Below, piece after piece: positions 38,662 through 49,212 of a stretch of DNA of 64,000 bases. The stretch comes from Niebla homalea (taxonomy: Eukaryota > Ascomycota > Lecanoromycetes > Lecanorales > Ramalinaceae). A model generated the notes under the pieces. That model worked only from the letters and a program-made list of their open reading frames with translations. It was not told where the DNA came from and did not search any database. Position numbers and translations under genes: made by a program. Positions within the stretch are counted from its first letter, which is position 1, and each line of letters starts with the position of its first letter. The DNA lies in contig JAHGAU010000020.1 of assembly GCA_019925105.1 (NCBI GenBank), positions 496,001-560,000 of the forward strand, in the 5' to 3' direction.

Positions 38662-38833
38662 TATTAAAGTATTAAAGTAAATAAATCCTAGTAATAAATA
38701 AATAATAGCTATAAAGGTAGCTATAATACAGGTAATATACGTATAATAGGTATATACGCCAAGCCCCCCGGGAGCTAGTCCTCATAGGGTAAGTAGGCCG
38801 AGCTTGGGAGCAAGGCCACTTGGAACCATAACA
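38662..38833 (-). repeat. LTR (5' LTR of family 1 copy 1)
   Basis: This 172-bp LTR starts TATTAAAGTATTAAAG where the partner has TGTCAGGGTACTGGAG; every difference is G-to-A or C-to-T. It ends in an intact GGAACCATAACA directly before the target duplication. Confidence 0.88.
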
Positions 38834-38838
38834 ATTTA

Positions 38839-39945
38839 AATACGGTTATATAATTATTTAAGAAATTATAGATGGTATAGTATAGGTAGCTCTAGGTATT
38901 ATACGTTTTTTTTATGTTAAGCATCTATAAGCTTTTTAAGTATATTAATTATCTGAGAAGCTTACGAATACTTGGCAAAAGAAATAAACGACACCTCCAC
39001 CTAAGGAGCTTTCCACAACGTGTACTGATATACGTATTATTCGATTATCGTATTAATAAATAAATTTACGGTATTAATAAGCCGAGTTAAGGTATTCTTT
39101 AAACCTGGGGGGGGCATAACAGAGTTAAGATCCGGACTTGAGCTGAGCTGAGGACCAGTATTACCCGTAATACGGGCTTATTACCACTTCTACCACCACT
39201 CCTAATACCACCGTTAAAATATAAAAAACCTTAAATTTAAACCATTAAGGGAATACTCCCCTAACCGGGACGGGATGGGACGGGATTTAATTATGGTAAT
39301 CCTATACCGGCCGCATCTACAAATTTATAAACCAGTATATAAGCACTCCGAGTGTAAATAAGTAGGTTAAGCAGGTTAAGAATATGGCCCCCCTCGCTTA
39401 ACCTTTAAGCGCTCGCGAGTATCCAGCTTACTCCTAAGTTTCTTAAATACTCGTGAGTTTATTACTTATTCGTCAATTTTCTTAACTTAACGTTTTTTTA
39501 ATTAAATTACCCCCTTTAATTACTCCCCTTTAATTACCCCCCTTTAAGGATAAATTATTAACTTTAAAGTTAACTTTTAATTAAATTAACCGACTTTATA
39601 ATTTAGTTTTAAAAACGTTAAATATTACGGCTTATAGGGGGGGTAACGGGTATACCCGTTGTTAAAAAAGCTTAATAAAAAAATATTAAAAAAATAAGAA
39701 CCGTTATTTTACCGTTTTAGATATTTTTAATTTTAACTTATTTTTACCCGTTCGGGACCACTTAAAGCGCTCGTTAGTTTTCCAGGATACTCGTAAGTAA
39801 CTTACGAGCGGTATAAGTGAATAAATCCATTTTTTTATTCAATCAATCCGAGCAGGTCGCAGATTTACTGATAAAGTATTATAGTTAGTAAAGTTTACCT
39901 ATAATCTACTTATAAGAGTTATTAAAATTATAAAAGAAAAAGAAG
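38839..39945. other. Mixed low-RIP repeat segment
   Basis: No gene is recognised. Parts (38930-39480) keep near-normal GC and include GC-rich phrases such as 'cgggacgggatgggacggg'. The motif 'aagcgctcg' with following 'agt..ccag..tactcgt(a/g)agt' occurs twice in direct orientation, at 39407 and at about 39765, some 358 bp apart. A 23-bp word 'agcaggtcgcagattt(a/g)ctgata' at 39851-39873 recurs at 11683-11705. These are probably ends of small unidentified elements. Confidence 0.5.
39790..39808. repeat. Short perfect palindrome
   Basis: CTCGTAAG-taa-CTTACGAG is a perfect 8-bp inverted repeat with a 3-bp centre. It lies just after the second 'aagcgctcg' direct repeat and may be the terminus of a small transposon or a protein-binding site. 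Confidence 0.5.
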
Positions 39946-39950
39946 GAAAA

Positions 39951-40119
39951 TGTTAGGATCTCAGCATAGCTGATCCTTGGCACCCTTGGCACGGAGCGGG
40001 CTTACCTTATTCCGCTTGCTTGGCGTACGCACCTTCATATATGCAACACCCATATAGTTAGCTACTCAACAATCATACATATTACATATATTTTTACCCT
40101 TTATACTGAGCACGCCACA
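39951..40119 (+). repeat. Left inverted terminal repeat, family 2
   Basis: This 169-bp repeat keeps normal GC and is little affected by RIP. It shares 'gctgatccttggcaccc' and 'ccgcttgcttggcg' with the inverted copy near 46576-46676, and more degraded versions with 49359-49533. Confidence 0.75.
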
Positions 40120-40694
40120 ATTTTTGCCCGCTGTGTGTCCAAATCTCTTTTCGAGCTCTTGTAATTAAAGCCGTATACTGGTATTAATACCAGCCCTTGC
40201 TATCTTACCAAATATTAACTTATACTATTCTTAAGCCTTATTTTAAAGGTATTAATTAACGTATTATAGATCAATATTATCGGTAAGAAGGCGGGTAAAG
40301 GAGAAGATATTATATTTATAAAATATAAATTAAACTTACAGGGTCTTCTTGGTTGCTAATACAGATTTAAGTGTAAGCCGGTTAAGGAGTCGCTTGAATT
40401 GCTCGTTACTAAAGGTGAGTATTATTATAATATCGTCGTCTAGCTTACTGAAAAGGACGGGATTAATTTCGGCTTTATTAAACCGTATCGATTATCTATT
40501 TACTAATTAAATATAATAGAATTAATAATAATAATATTATTACTTTTAAAGTTGCTAATAGAGAGACTCTCGTTAAGTTTACTGGGCTTATCGCGTCTTC
40601 TACGTTGTCTGAATCTAAGATCTTTATAGTAATAACGTTTATACGTTTATAACGCTATAATAATTATTGCGATCTTATGCTATTGCTACCAAAT
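40120..40694 (+). pseudogene. Interior of the family 2 element, possible coding remnant
   Basis: The plus-strand frame around 40335-40690 reads with few stops and includes 'LTEKDGINFGFIKPYRL' and 'KVANRETLVKFTGLIAS'. The copy at 49213 onward reads 'KVAGKETLVEFSGLIAS' in the corresponding place. Conservation of the reading between two copies suggests that this was once coding. I do not recognise the family; it could be part of a gag-like protein or transposase. Confidence 0.35.
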
Positions 40695-40734
40695 TATAAC
40701 GTACTCAGTATAAAGGGTAAAATGTATGTAATAT
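40695..40734 (-). repeat. Right inverted terminal repeat, inner part (family 2)
   Basis: This is the first 40 bp of the right inverted repeat, before the LINE insertion. It matches 'actcagtataaagggtaaaa' of the reverse-complemented left repeat. Its last 13 bp are duplicated in altered form at 46545-46557. Confidence 0.65.
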
Positions 40735-43700
40735 TGATTGATTGATTGATTTATACTACGGATTTAGTTAAGCTAATTCCGGCGTTCCTTAATATACGGC
40801 TTTTTAACTTTGCTGGTAACCGTAAAAACTTAATACTTATAACGTTAAAGTAAAAACCGGCGTTTATTAAACCTTTACTTTTTATCCCTTAAGGTAAAGG
40901 ATATTAATAATTATTTAAAGAATAATAATTTATTTATATACTTCTTATATTTTAACTTCTTTAAGAAAATTTATAATATTATAACCGTATCCTTATAAGG
41001 ACTACCCTTAAACTTATTACTTTTCCGCTCCTTTATATATTTATATTGCCTTAATTTTATATAACGTTTTTAAATATTTTTATTAATATTTACGTATTTA
41101 ATATATATTTTTCTTATATTATTATTGTTATTAATTCCTTTAAAGACTTTTAATAAGCGTTTATTATTATATCCTTATAATTATAAAAGATGCTTTCCGG
41201 TTTATATAATTAATATAATTAATTTCCGTTTCTCTTTTTCTTCCCTTATTAATAACGGGCCTTTTTTATAAGGTTTTTGATAACCTTATTTATTTTTATA
41301 ACGAAACTGAACTATAATAATAATCCGGTAAATATTATAAGCTTAACGGTTACCCGGATATTTCGCTTTATAAATAATATTTAACGGTAATTATAAATAT
41401 TAACTTTTACGATAAATTTTAATTTAATTTCCATAAATAAAGGATAAAAGATAAAAACGTATATAGTATTTTACTTTCTTTATTTATATTTATATCCGGT
41501 ATTTATCCGATTTCCGGTATATATAATAAATAAAAAGTAAATTAAACTATTTTTATTTATCCGGAGTTAAATTATTAATACGTTATTACTTTTCTTTATA
41601 ATATTATAATGGCGGAAATATTTATTAATAATCTTTTTATCGTTAAAAGTTAAATAACGATAATTTTAAGGTATAAAATCTTTATATTTCCGTTAACGTT
41701 TAATTTACTTTATTATAATTTATAAAGTAATTATTATAACTTTTACTCTTTAAATCCTTTTAATCTCGGTTTTTCTTACGTTTAACGGGAGTTTATATAC
41801 GTTTAAATTAATTTCCGGGATATTAATAAAATTAATTTTTTTTTAATTTATTTTTATTTTATTTTAATAAGAAAAAGGATAAGTATCTTTAGTTTATTCC
41901 CTTTAACTTAAAACTTATTAAGATTTTAACGGATCCGTCCGTTTCCTATTATTGTAATTAAGTATATATATTTCTTTAATTTTATTTAAATAATTATTTA
42001 ATTTAATAAAACCTTAATTAATAATATAAAAACCTTAAACTTTAATACCGGGATAAAAGTTATTTTATAAGTATTATTAATTATTCTTAAATATCGGTTT
42101 TAGATTTTCTATAATATTTAAATAAGCTCCTTTTTATATCCCGGAATACCCTTAAATATATATTAAATAATTATAATATATATTATAATTAACTTTATTA
42201 TAGCTTAATAAATAGTCCGGGCCTTTTATAACGTAATTTTTTATATTAATATAGCGAGATAAATAAGGCCTTTTTCTTATAAAGTTATTTTCTTTTAAAC
42301 TTTTTTTATATAATCTTTTTAATTAAGTTTTTTATTTACTTAAAGGTTAAGGACTTTAATATTAATATCCGGTTTTACCGTAAGTTTACTTAAATTTACT
42401 ATAATTATTATATTATATAGTTTTAAACTTTTAATTATATAAATAAACTTATATTTATATAATGTAAATTAAGTTTTATAAATTTTTATTTATTAAAAAT
42501 AAACTTTATAAGTTTATTTTAATTTTAAATTATTTATATATATAAAAATATTATAAACTAAGAAGTAAACGTCATTAATAAAGTTTTTAACTTAGATTTT
42601 TTATTTTAATTTAATGAACTTTTCGATTAATAAACCGTTAAAGAATAAAAATAATATAAAAGAAATAAATAATCCTTAAGGAATCTTTATTATAATAGGC
42701 TTTATTGGGCTTATTTTTTATCCTAAATTAATTAACGTAACTTAATCGCTTAAAAACCTTTTTATTTACTTAATTAAGAAAAGTAATATTCCCTTTTTTT
42801 TTAAGTTATATAGTAACTTTTAATAATTTACTTTATTAAAAATATTTATAATATTAAGAAAAAGAAAACTTATAATATATCTTTTCCCGTAACTTTATAT
42901 TATATATATATTATTAATTAATCCTTTAAAGGCTATTTTTATTAATTAACTTCTTTTTATTCTTATTTATTAATCGGGGAAAAGTCCGTAATTTTCTATA
43001 TTATTATTAAGGATCTTTATTATTATTATTTTTAAGGTTTTCTTTAACGTATAAAGGAATATAATAAGTTTATAAGATTTTACCTTAAAATAATCCGGCT
43101 TAATAAGCTTCTTAAAAATAATTATTTTTATTTCCTTAAACTTACGTAAATAATAACCGATATTAAAATATACTTAAAAAAGATAAGTAAAAACCTTTTT
43201 AAACGGTAATATTATTATTAATAGGAATTTATTAAGGATTTTATTTAGTTTTAAGGCTTTATTCTTCTTTAATTTATTAATTATCTTAATTATTATATTT
43301 TATATTATTATCTTATTTATTAATACGGGGTTAAAGTATATAACGTTATCAATATTATTTAAATTAACCTTTAACGGAGGGGGGAAAAATGCTTTTTTAA
43401 GGGCTTTAATTTTATTATTAAAGGTATTAATTAATATATTATTAAGTCTTTTAAAGGGCGGGAATTTAAAAATAAACTTTAATTTCTTATTTTATTCTTT
43501 ATTATATTTCGTTAATTTTTAAATATTATAAAATAAAATTATTAAGTTATATATTATAGATTAAAAGTATATTTATTTATTTTTCTTAATAATCTTTTCT
43601 TTTTCCTTTTAAGTAACTTTTAATTAATTAAGTATTTTTTAATTTTTATATTTAAAAGTTTATTTTATTAGCTTTTTTACTTTTATAATTATAATTATAT

Positions 43701-46544
43701 ATCCTTTATTTTAATAGGTTTTAACTCTTTAAAAGGGTTTTATTATTGGGATTATTTTATTAATTATTTCGTTTAATACTTTTATTCTTCGTTTTATAAA
43801 AAGGTTAATCCGGTTTTTATTATTTAATTAAGGAAGGTCCGTAAATTATATTACCGTTTTTTCCGTTTTCTTATAAACTTCTATTATTTTAACCGTTTTT
43901 TACGCTTTCCTTATTAATAATAATAAGGTTTTATTAACGGTTTAATCCAGGGTTATTTATATTAATATATAATTTAAGTTATATTTTAAGTCCTTTTATA
44001 ACTTATATATTATAATTACGTTAATAACCTTTTCAGTATTAAAGGTTAAATTAATCGTTATTTTAAATTTATAACTTTTTTACGTAATAATCCCTTATAA
44101 TATTAATAATAAAAGGTTAATTTAAGCAATAACTATTAATAGGTCGTCCGATTTAATATAATTTATCATATGCCCTTTTTCGTTTTATATATAATAGTAT
44201 AAATTAAAGTTTTTAAATAATATATATTTATTTAAAGTAATTAAGATTTCTTTAAGTAATAATATTATAAATAGTTTTTTTCTATTAATTAACGGCGGGT
44301 TATATATATTATAAATATTAAGGTCGCCCTTTAAATCCCCTTCCTTTACAATATGGAATATATAAAGGTTTTTATTATAATAAATAATATTTTAATTATT
44401 TACGTTAAGTTATTTATTTATAAAAAAATATATTCTGGTTATCTTATCCCCCTTAAAGGTTAAATAAAACCCCTTCTTTAAATTAATAAATAAATATATA
44501 TATAAATTATATAATAATTCCTATATTACTATAATATCGATATCCTTAACTTTTTTAAATTTAAATATTAATATTATTATTTTAATTTCTTTATTATAAA
44601 CGTTATATTATATTATTCTTAAAAGCGTTAATATATTATATATTAACCTTTATAAAAACTCCCTTATTTATATCCGTTTAAGTTATAGATTTCTTATTAA
44701 AGTTAAGCGTTTTTTAACTTTATATTTTCCTAATTATTATTAAATACGTAAAACGGCCGGTTTTTAAGGTTAAAATCGTGAAAAACTTCCTTTTTTTTAC
44801 CTTATTTATTACCGTTATTTACCTTTTATTATTTAATTGGTTAAACTTACGTTTTAAGGTTATTTTTAATTGGCCCGTTAAATTAATTCCGTACGTATTA
44901 TACCGTTGGATTTTCGCGGTTATCCGGGTTTTTTTACGTTTAATCTCCCTAACTTTTATTATATATTTAAAACCTTATATTAAGTATTTTTCTTTATTAT
45001 ATATAGCGTATTTAAATACGTTTTTTATAAATTCCTTAATTATTAATTTTATATATTTATAAATATCGTAATTTTTTAACGTAAACCGTATATTTTATAA
45101 TATTAAGGTATTTTATAATAATATATTTATAATTTTAATATTTAAAATATTAATAAATATCCGCCGTCCTATTTTATAATTAAATTATCTTAAGAAATCC
45201 TTTTTTAATAATCTTTTTATTTAAAATATTATTATATATTTTTATTAATATTACGTTTAATATAATAATAAAATATTTTTTTATATATTTTAAGGAATTA
45301 AGTTTTCTTATTACCGGAGGAAACCTATAATTAACGATTTTAAACCTTAAATAAAGAACCGTATTCTCCTTTTTTATATTTTTTAATATAGCTTTTTTTT
45401 CGGTTTTTATAAAACGTAATAAGTATATCTTATTTATTATAACGGTAAATATTTACCTTAAAACTTTAATTAATTTATATTTTCTTTTATTAATTTAATT
45501 TTTAAATTTCTTTAAGTTTTTTTTTATTTTTAATAACGTTATATTAAGGAAAATATCCTTATTTTATAGTTTATATATTATAATAATTTATTTTATTAAA
45601 AATTCCGTTATTACCTTAAAAGCCTTTATTAATTATAATGGATTTATTTCCGTAACCGTATTCTTTTTTTTATTATTAAATATATAGATTATTATTATCC
45701 TTATTTTCTTTAATATAGCTGCTTTTTCCTCCGTTATCCTTTTATTCTTTACCGTGGGTACCCTTTTTATTACTTTCGTTACCCAATTTTCTTTTATTTA
45801 AAAGGTTATTATTTTTATACTTTTACTTTATATCCTTAACCTTAAACCGCCGTCTTTACTCTTTATTAACGTTTTTATTTTTACCCCTTAAAAGCCCTAT
45901 AAGCGCTTTGTCTCCTTTAATTTTACCTTTATTTTTATATAAAAGTCTTTTATATTTTTTAATTTAATCTATAGTATCGGTTAAGTCTTTAACGTAATAT
46001 TTTTTTACTTTACTGTAAGGAGTCCTTTTAAGGCCTTTATTGCCTTTTTTATTACCCTTTTACTTTTATTTACCGGGCAATATACTATCTCCGCCCTTTA
46101 CTTTTAATCCTTTAAAGTTTTATCCTTTTTATTAATTTTATTCCCCTTTTATATACCCTTAATAATACTTTTATTACGGTCTTTCCGTCCCTTCCCCCCG
46201 CCCGTATCCTTTATTATTAATATTATATTGGCCTTTCTACCCCCTTATTTACTTATTATTTCCATATTATTATTATGCGTTTTACGCGTTTTAATATATG
46301 TATTTTATTAACCTTAATTCCCTTATTTATTTTAAACGTTATCCGGCTTATTATTATTATATTGCCCGTACGTATCGTTACTATTTCTATTAATATAGGT
46401 TATTTACTTATTTATTATTTTATTCTTAATTATTATGTTACTTTTACTTATCGTACTTAATATACTTCCCTTACTATTATTAAAGCTATGTATATACGTA
46501 TCGTTTTAAACCTCTGGGGTCCCTTTGTTCGTCGCCATTTCATC
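40735..46544 (-). mobile_element. LINE retrotransposon copy C, full length, RIP-inactivated
   Basis: This is the third full-length copy of the ~5.8 kb LINE, on the minus strand. Its tail is TGATTGATTGATTGATT at 40735-40750, followed by 'ccggcgttccttaata' (40781-40796). Its 5' end carries 'cctctggggtccctttgttc' (46511-46530) and 'gtcgcc'. Flanking words 'atgtatgtaatat' (40722-40734) and 'atatatctaatat' (46545-46557) fit a 13-bp target duplication changed by later mutation. Both flanks align with one uninterrupted family 2 repeat, so the insertion point is exact. The interior is saturated with stops. A 94-codon hydrophobic frame at 44778-45062 is a composition artefact. Confidence 0.88.
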
Positions 46545-46557
46545 ATATATCTAATAT

Positions 46558-46676
46558 ATATAATTGTTATGTAGCTACCTATGTGGGTATTGCATATATA
46601 AAGGTGCGCGCCAAGCAAGCGGAACAAGGTAGACCCGCTCCGGGTGCCAAGGATCAGCTCTGCTGAGATCCTAACA
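46558..46676 (-). repeat. Right inverted terminal repeat, outer part (family 2)
   Basis: This piece continues the family 2 repeat after the LINE, through 'aaggtgcgcgccaagcaagc' and 'gtgccaaggatcagctc' to the terminus CTGAGATCCTAACA. It keeps near-normal GC. Confidence 0.7.
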
Positions 46677-46681
46677 GAAAA

Positions 46682-46983
46682 TGTTTAAAATAAAGATAAA
46701 CTTTTTACTATTTAGTTATTATTATATGATTATTTAGTTATTATTATATAATAGTAAATTAATGAAAAAGTTCTTAAGTAATAACTTATTATTAATTAAT
46801 AGTATAAAAACCTTTTTCTTAATTTTTTTCTTACCGGATTTCATAAAAGGGTTTTCAATAAGCTTTATTGTATTACGTTAATTATACGCCGTTATATAAT
46901 TCTCTATTAACTTTTAAAATATCGATAATATTTTAAATATATACTTTAAAATATATATATAAGCTCTTTTCTTTTTACCCTTT
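46682..46983. other. Short AT-rich spacer, no gene
   Basis: AT-rich DNA separates the family 2 element from the second family 1 LTR element. Nothing recognisable. Confidence 0.5.
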
Positions 46984-46988
46984 TTTTA

Positions 46989-47155
46989 TGTTATGGTTCC
47001 AGCAGGCCTTACTACCAGGCTCGGTCTATTTGCCCCATGAGTACTAGCTACTTAGCACCTGCACTTATTATATAAGTATAGCCACCTATACCATAAATAC
47101 CCTTATAGCTATTATTCCGTTTATAGCTAGACCTTATAGATCAGTCCCCTGATAT
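46989..47155 (+). repeat. LTR (5' LTR of family 1 copy 2)
   Basis: This 167-bp LTR starts TGTTATGGTTCCAGCAGGCC and ends CAGTCCCCTGATA (RIP form of ..CTGACA). It is the plus-strand equivalent of the solo LTR at 11067-11229. Confidence 0.88.
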
Positions 47156-47316
47156 AATAATAGCTATTTTTTTATATCGCGAAATTGGTTATAAGCCTCG
47201 TATATAGTCGTACTTTATTAAAATAATACTATTAATAAATCAGCCAGTTAACTAGCCGGTAATGCAGAGGAACGTATTAATCAGTTAATAAGCAGTCTAA
47301 TAAGCATACCATTATA

Positions 47317-48250
47317 AGCTCATAAAACGTTAATAGCTATAGGAATTAAGAACAGAAATCCTTATAAACCGAAGTAACTAAAACTGGGTAACGGTCAATA
47401 TTAATAAAAATTAAATTAATAGGACTTAAAATAAAAATACGGATAGGGATAATTAAGTTAAAAGAAGAACGTTTAAGACGATACCGTAAATGGGGTTATC
47501 GTTAAAAGTCCCTTAAGCCGTACGATAAAAGTACGTAAATCTTTTAATTGCCCTACCCATAATACAGGATTAAAAGTAATCCTTTAATCGTTCTTTACTT
47601 TAGTAAACCCTTTAATATATTAATATACTATAAGCTTATAAAACGTTGAAAGCCATAGGAATTAAGAGTAGAAACCTTTATAGGCCAGAATGATTAATTA
47701 CTGGGTAACGTTAAAACTAATAATAACAAGTCGGGGTAAATAAGGCAGAGCAAAAGGTGGATTATAATGAAGGAATGTTCAAAACGATACCGCAGATGGG
47801 CCTATCGTTAACCAAGTCCTTAAAGCCGTATTTTAAGAACACGTAATAAACCTATTATGATAGCATTTAATTTCTCAGTTAATCAGATAAATCGATTTCC
47901 TTCGTCTTATAAATCCTTCGGTGGCTATATTACCACGATATAAGCCTATAAGACGTTAATAACTACGGGGCCCTTAATAAGGTAACTTATAGGCCGGAAT
48001 TATTAATAACTGGATAAACGGTTAATATTAATAGTAATATAAATAACTATAATTAAATTAATAAGTAACGTAAAAGTAAGGAAATCATATTATATTTATA
48101 AGTACGATAACGGTATTAAAGGTAAAAGTTACTCTTACGGCTTCAACTTACCTGGGTAAAAGTTACTTAACCGGCTTACCTACGGTTACCTTATTAATCA
48201 CTCTAATTTAACGGCGTCCGGTAATAGCCCTATATTAAACCCCTTTTCAA
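47317..48250 (+). repeat. Threefold ~312-bp tandem repeat inside family 1 copy 2
   Basis: The phrase 'aagct(c)ataaaacgtt..ag(c)cataggaattaag' starts units at 47317, 47632 and 47942, spaced 315 and 310 bp apart. The first two also share 'aacgataccg(t/c)a(a/g)atgg' and 'taagccgta' further in. The third is more diverged. No protein family is recognised in any frame. Confidence 0.7.
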
Positions 48251-48539
48251 TAGAAAGTATACGACTCGTCTTTACCCCGGAGACTACGCCAATCGACTCA
48301 ACTCCAGTCGATTTTTTCACCCTGATATACTCGGTTTTTTCACTTTTTTAATCGATTTTTAAGAGTTTTTTTAACACCCGGGTTGCTCGGCCTTCACCAC
48401 TCAATTACTACGTATACTTAAGGTGTCAGCTATATACTCGGTGGTTCTTTGAGGTTATACCCAGGTCCGATAAGGGTAGGATTGGTCTTTAATATGGTGA
48501 GTGGCTCGCAGGAGCTCACCGTCGTGGAGGGGGGGATCG

Positions 48540-48705
48540 TATTATGGTTCCAGCAGGCCTTGTTACCAGGCTCGGTCTACTTATCCCATAAGTACTAGCT
48601 CCTTGGCACCTGCATTCATTATATAAATACAGCCACCTGTACCATAGACACCCTTATAAATATTATTCCGTTTATAGCTAGACCTTATAGATTAGTTCCC
48701 TAATA
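48540..48705 (+). repeat. LTR (3' LTR of family 1 copy 2)
   Basis: This 166-bp LTR starts TATTATGGTTCCAGCAGGCC (second base G-to-A) and ends TTAGTTCCCTAATA. It follows directly after the polypurine-like tract. Confidence 0.88.
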
Positions 48706-48710
48706 TTTCA

Positions 48711-49212
48711 TTAAATTTTAATAATAATTTTTTAACGAGCCTTACGTATACGTTAATTATATATTAATATTATTATTATAATATTATTTTTCATTATTAT
48801 CAATTTTTTCTTTAAGGATTAAAATATAAAAAAGTAAATAAATATTAACGTTTAATACTTATTAAGCGTTGAACGTTTAATAAATATATTAAATACCAAT
48901 TTACTTATTAATTATAACTAAATAATATATACCTATTAAGCGGTAGTCTTTAAGAATTAAGGACTTAAAAATTTAAGCTTTCTTCATACGGGTATATATA
49001 ATTATAATAAGTTAAAGTTATTATTATTACAGTTTAAGTACCCTTAAAATCTGTTAATTATGATAAATTTAGGTCCAATTACTTTATGATTCCTTAATAA
49101 TTAATCTACCTATTAATTTAAGTATTAAATCCTTAGTTATACTTTACGTCTTCTATAAACCCCTTTTAATTAGCCCTGCCAGCTGTAAGCCGGCGGACCT
49201 GTTTAACACCGG
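48711..49212. other. AT-rich sequence, no gene
   Basis: RIP-type DNA lies between the LTR element and the partial family 2 copy. GC recovers somewhat near 49165-49205 ('gccagctgtaagccggcggacc'), which probably belongs to the family 2 interior. Confidence 0.5.

Larger units (their letters stand above)
36521..38833 (-). mobile_element. Non-autonomous LTR element, family 1, copy 1, with TSD
   Basis: A complete 2313-bp insertion is bounded by the 5-bp target duplication ATTTA (36516-36520 and 38834-38838). Direct LTRs lie at 36521-36693 and 38662-38833. Read on the minus strand, the element starts TGTTATGGTTCC.. (5' LTR at 38833 downward). A purine-rich tract ending in GGGGGGATCG lies directly before the 3' LTR (plus-strand complement at 36694-36710), as expected of a polypurine tract. 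The 1968-bp interior shows no reverse transcriptase, integrase or gag, so it must rely on another element's enzymes. The two LTRs are unequally mutated: the right one has most of its G and C sites converted in the first 30 bp, while the left one keeps them. Confidence 0.88.
39951..46676. mobile_element. Element with long inverted terminal repeats, split by LINE copy C
   Basis: The left end (39951-40119) runs from TGTTAGGATCTCAGC to CACGCCACA. The right end is its inverted copy, running from TATAACGTACTCAG at 40695 and ending GCTGAGATCCTAACA at 46676, but it is interrupted by LINE copy C (40735-46544). The 5-bp word GAAAA lies directly outside both ends (39946-39950 and 46677-46681), consistent with a target duplication. 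Without the LINE the element is about 0.9 kb with ~165-bp inverted ends and a 575-bp interior. The ends start TG and end CA like an LTR, yet the two copies are inverted, not direct. The interior's right part (40551-40694) is shared with 49213-49358. Class unassigned: either a non-autonomous DNA element or an unusual LTR rearrangement. Confidence 0.65.
46989..48705 (+). mobile_element. Non-autonomous LTR element, family 1, copy 2
   Basis: A 1717-bp element has direct LTRs at 46989-47155 and 48540-48705. The flanks are TTTTA (46984-46988) and TTTCA (48706-48710), a target duplication with one C/T difference of the RIP type. A purine-rich tract 'gtggaggggggg' followed by 'atcg' immediately precedes the 3' LTR. 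The 1384-bp interior has no pol or gag domain. It contains a ~312-bp unit repeated three times. The last ~50 bp before the 3' LTR, including 'gtggctcgcaggagct', are shared with copy 1, showing common descent although the interiors differ. Confidence 0.87.

Noticed and set aside
44778..45062. 94-codon hydrophobic open frame starting MKNFLFF, membrane-protein-like
   Set aside because: It lies inside LINE copy C and its hydrophobic composition follows from T-rich antisense DNA (Phe, Leu, Ile codons). The other LINE copies do not keep the frame.
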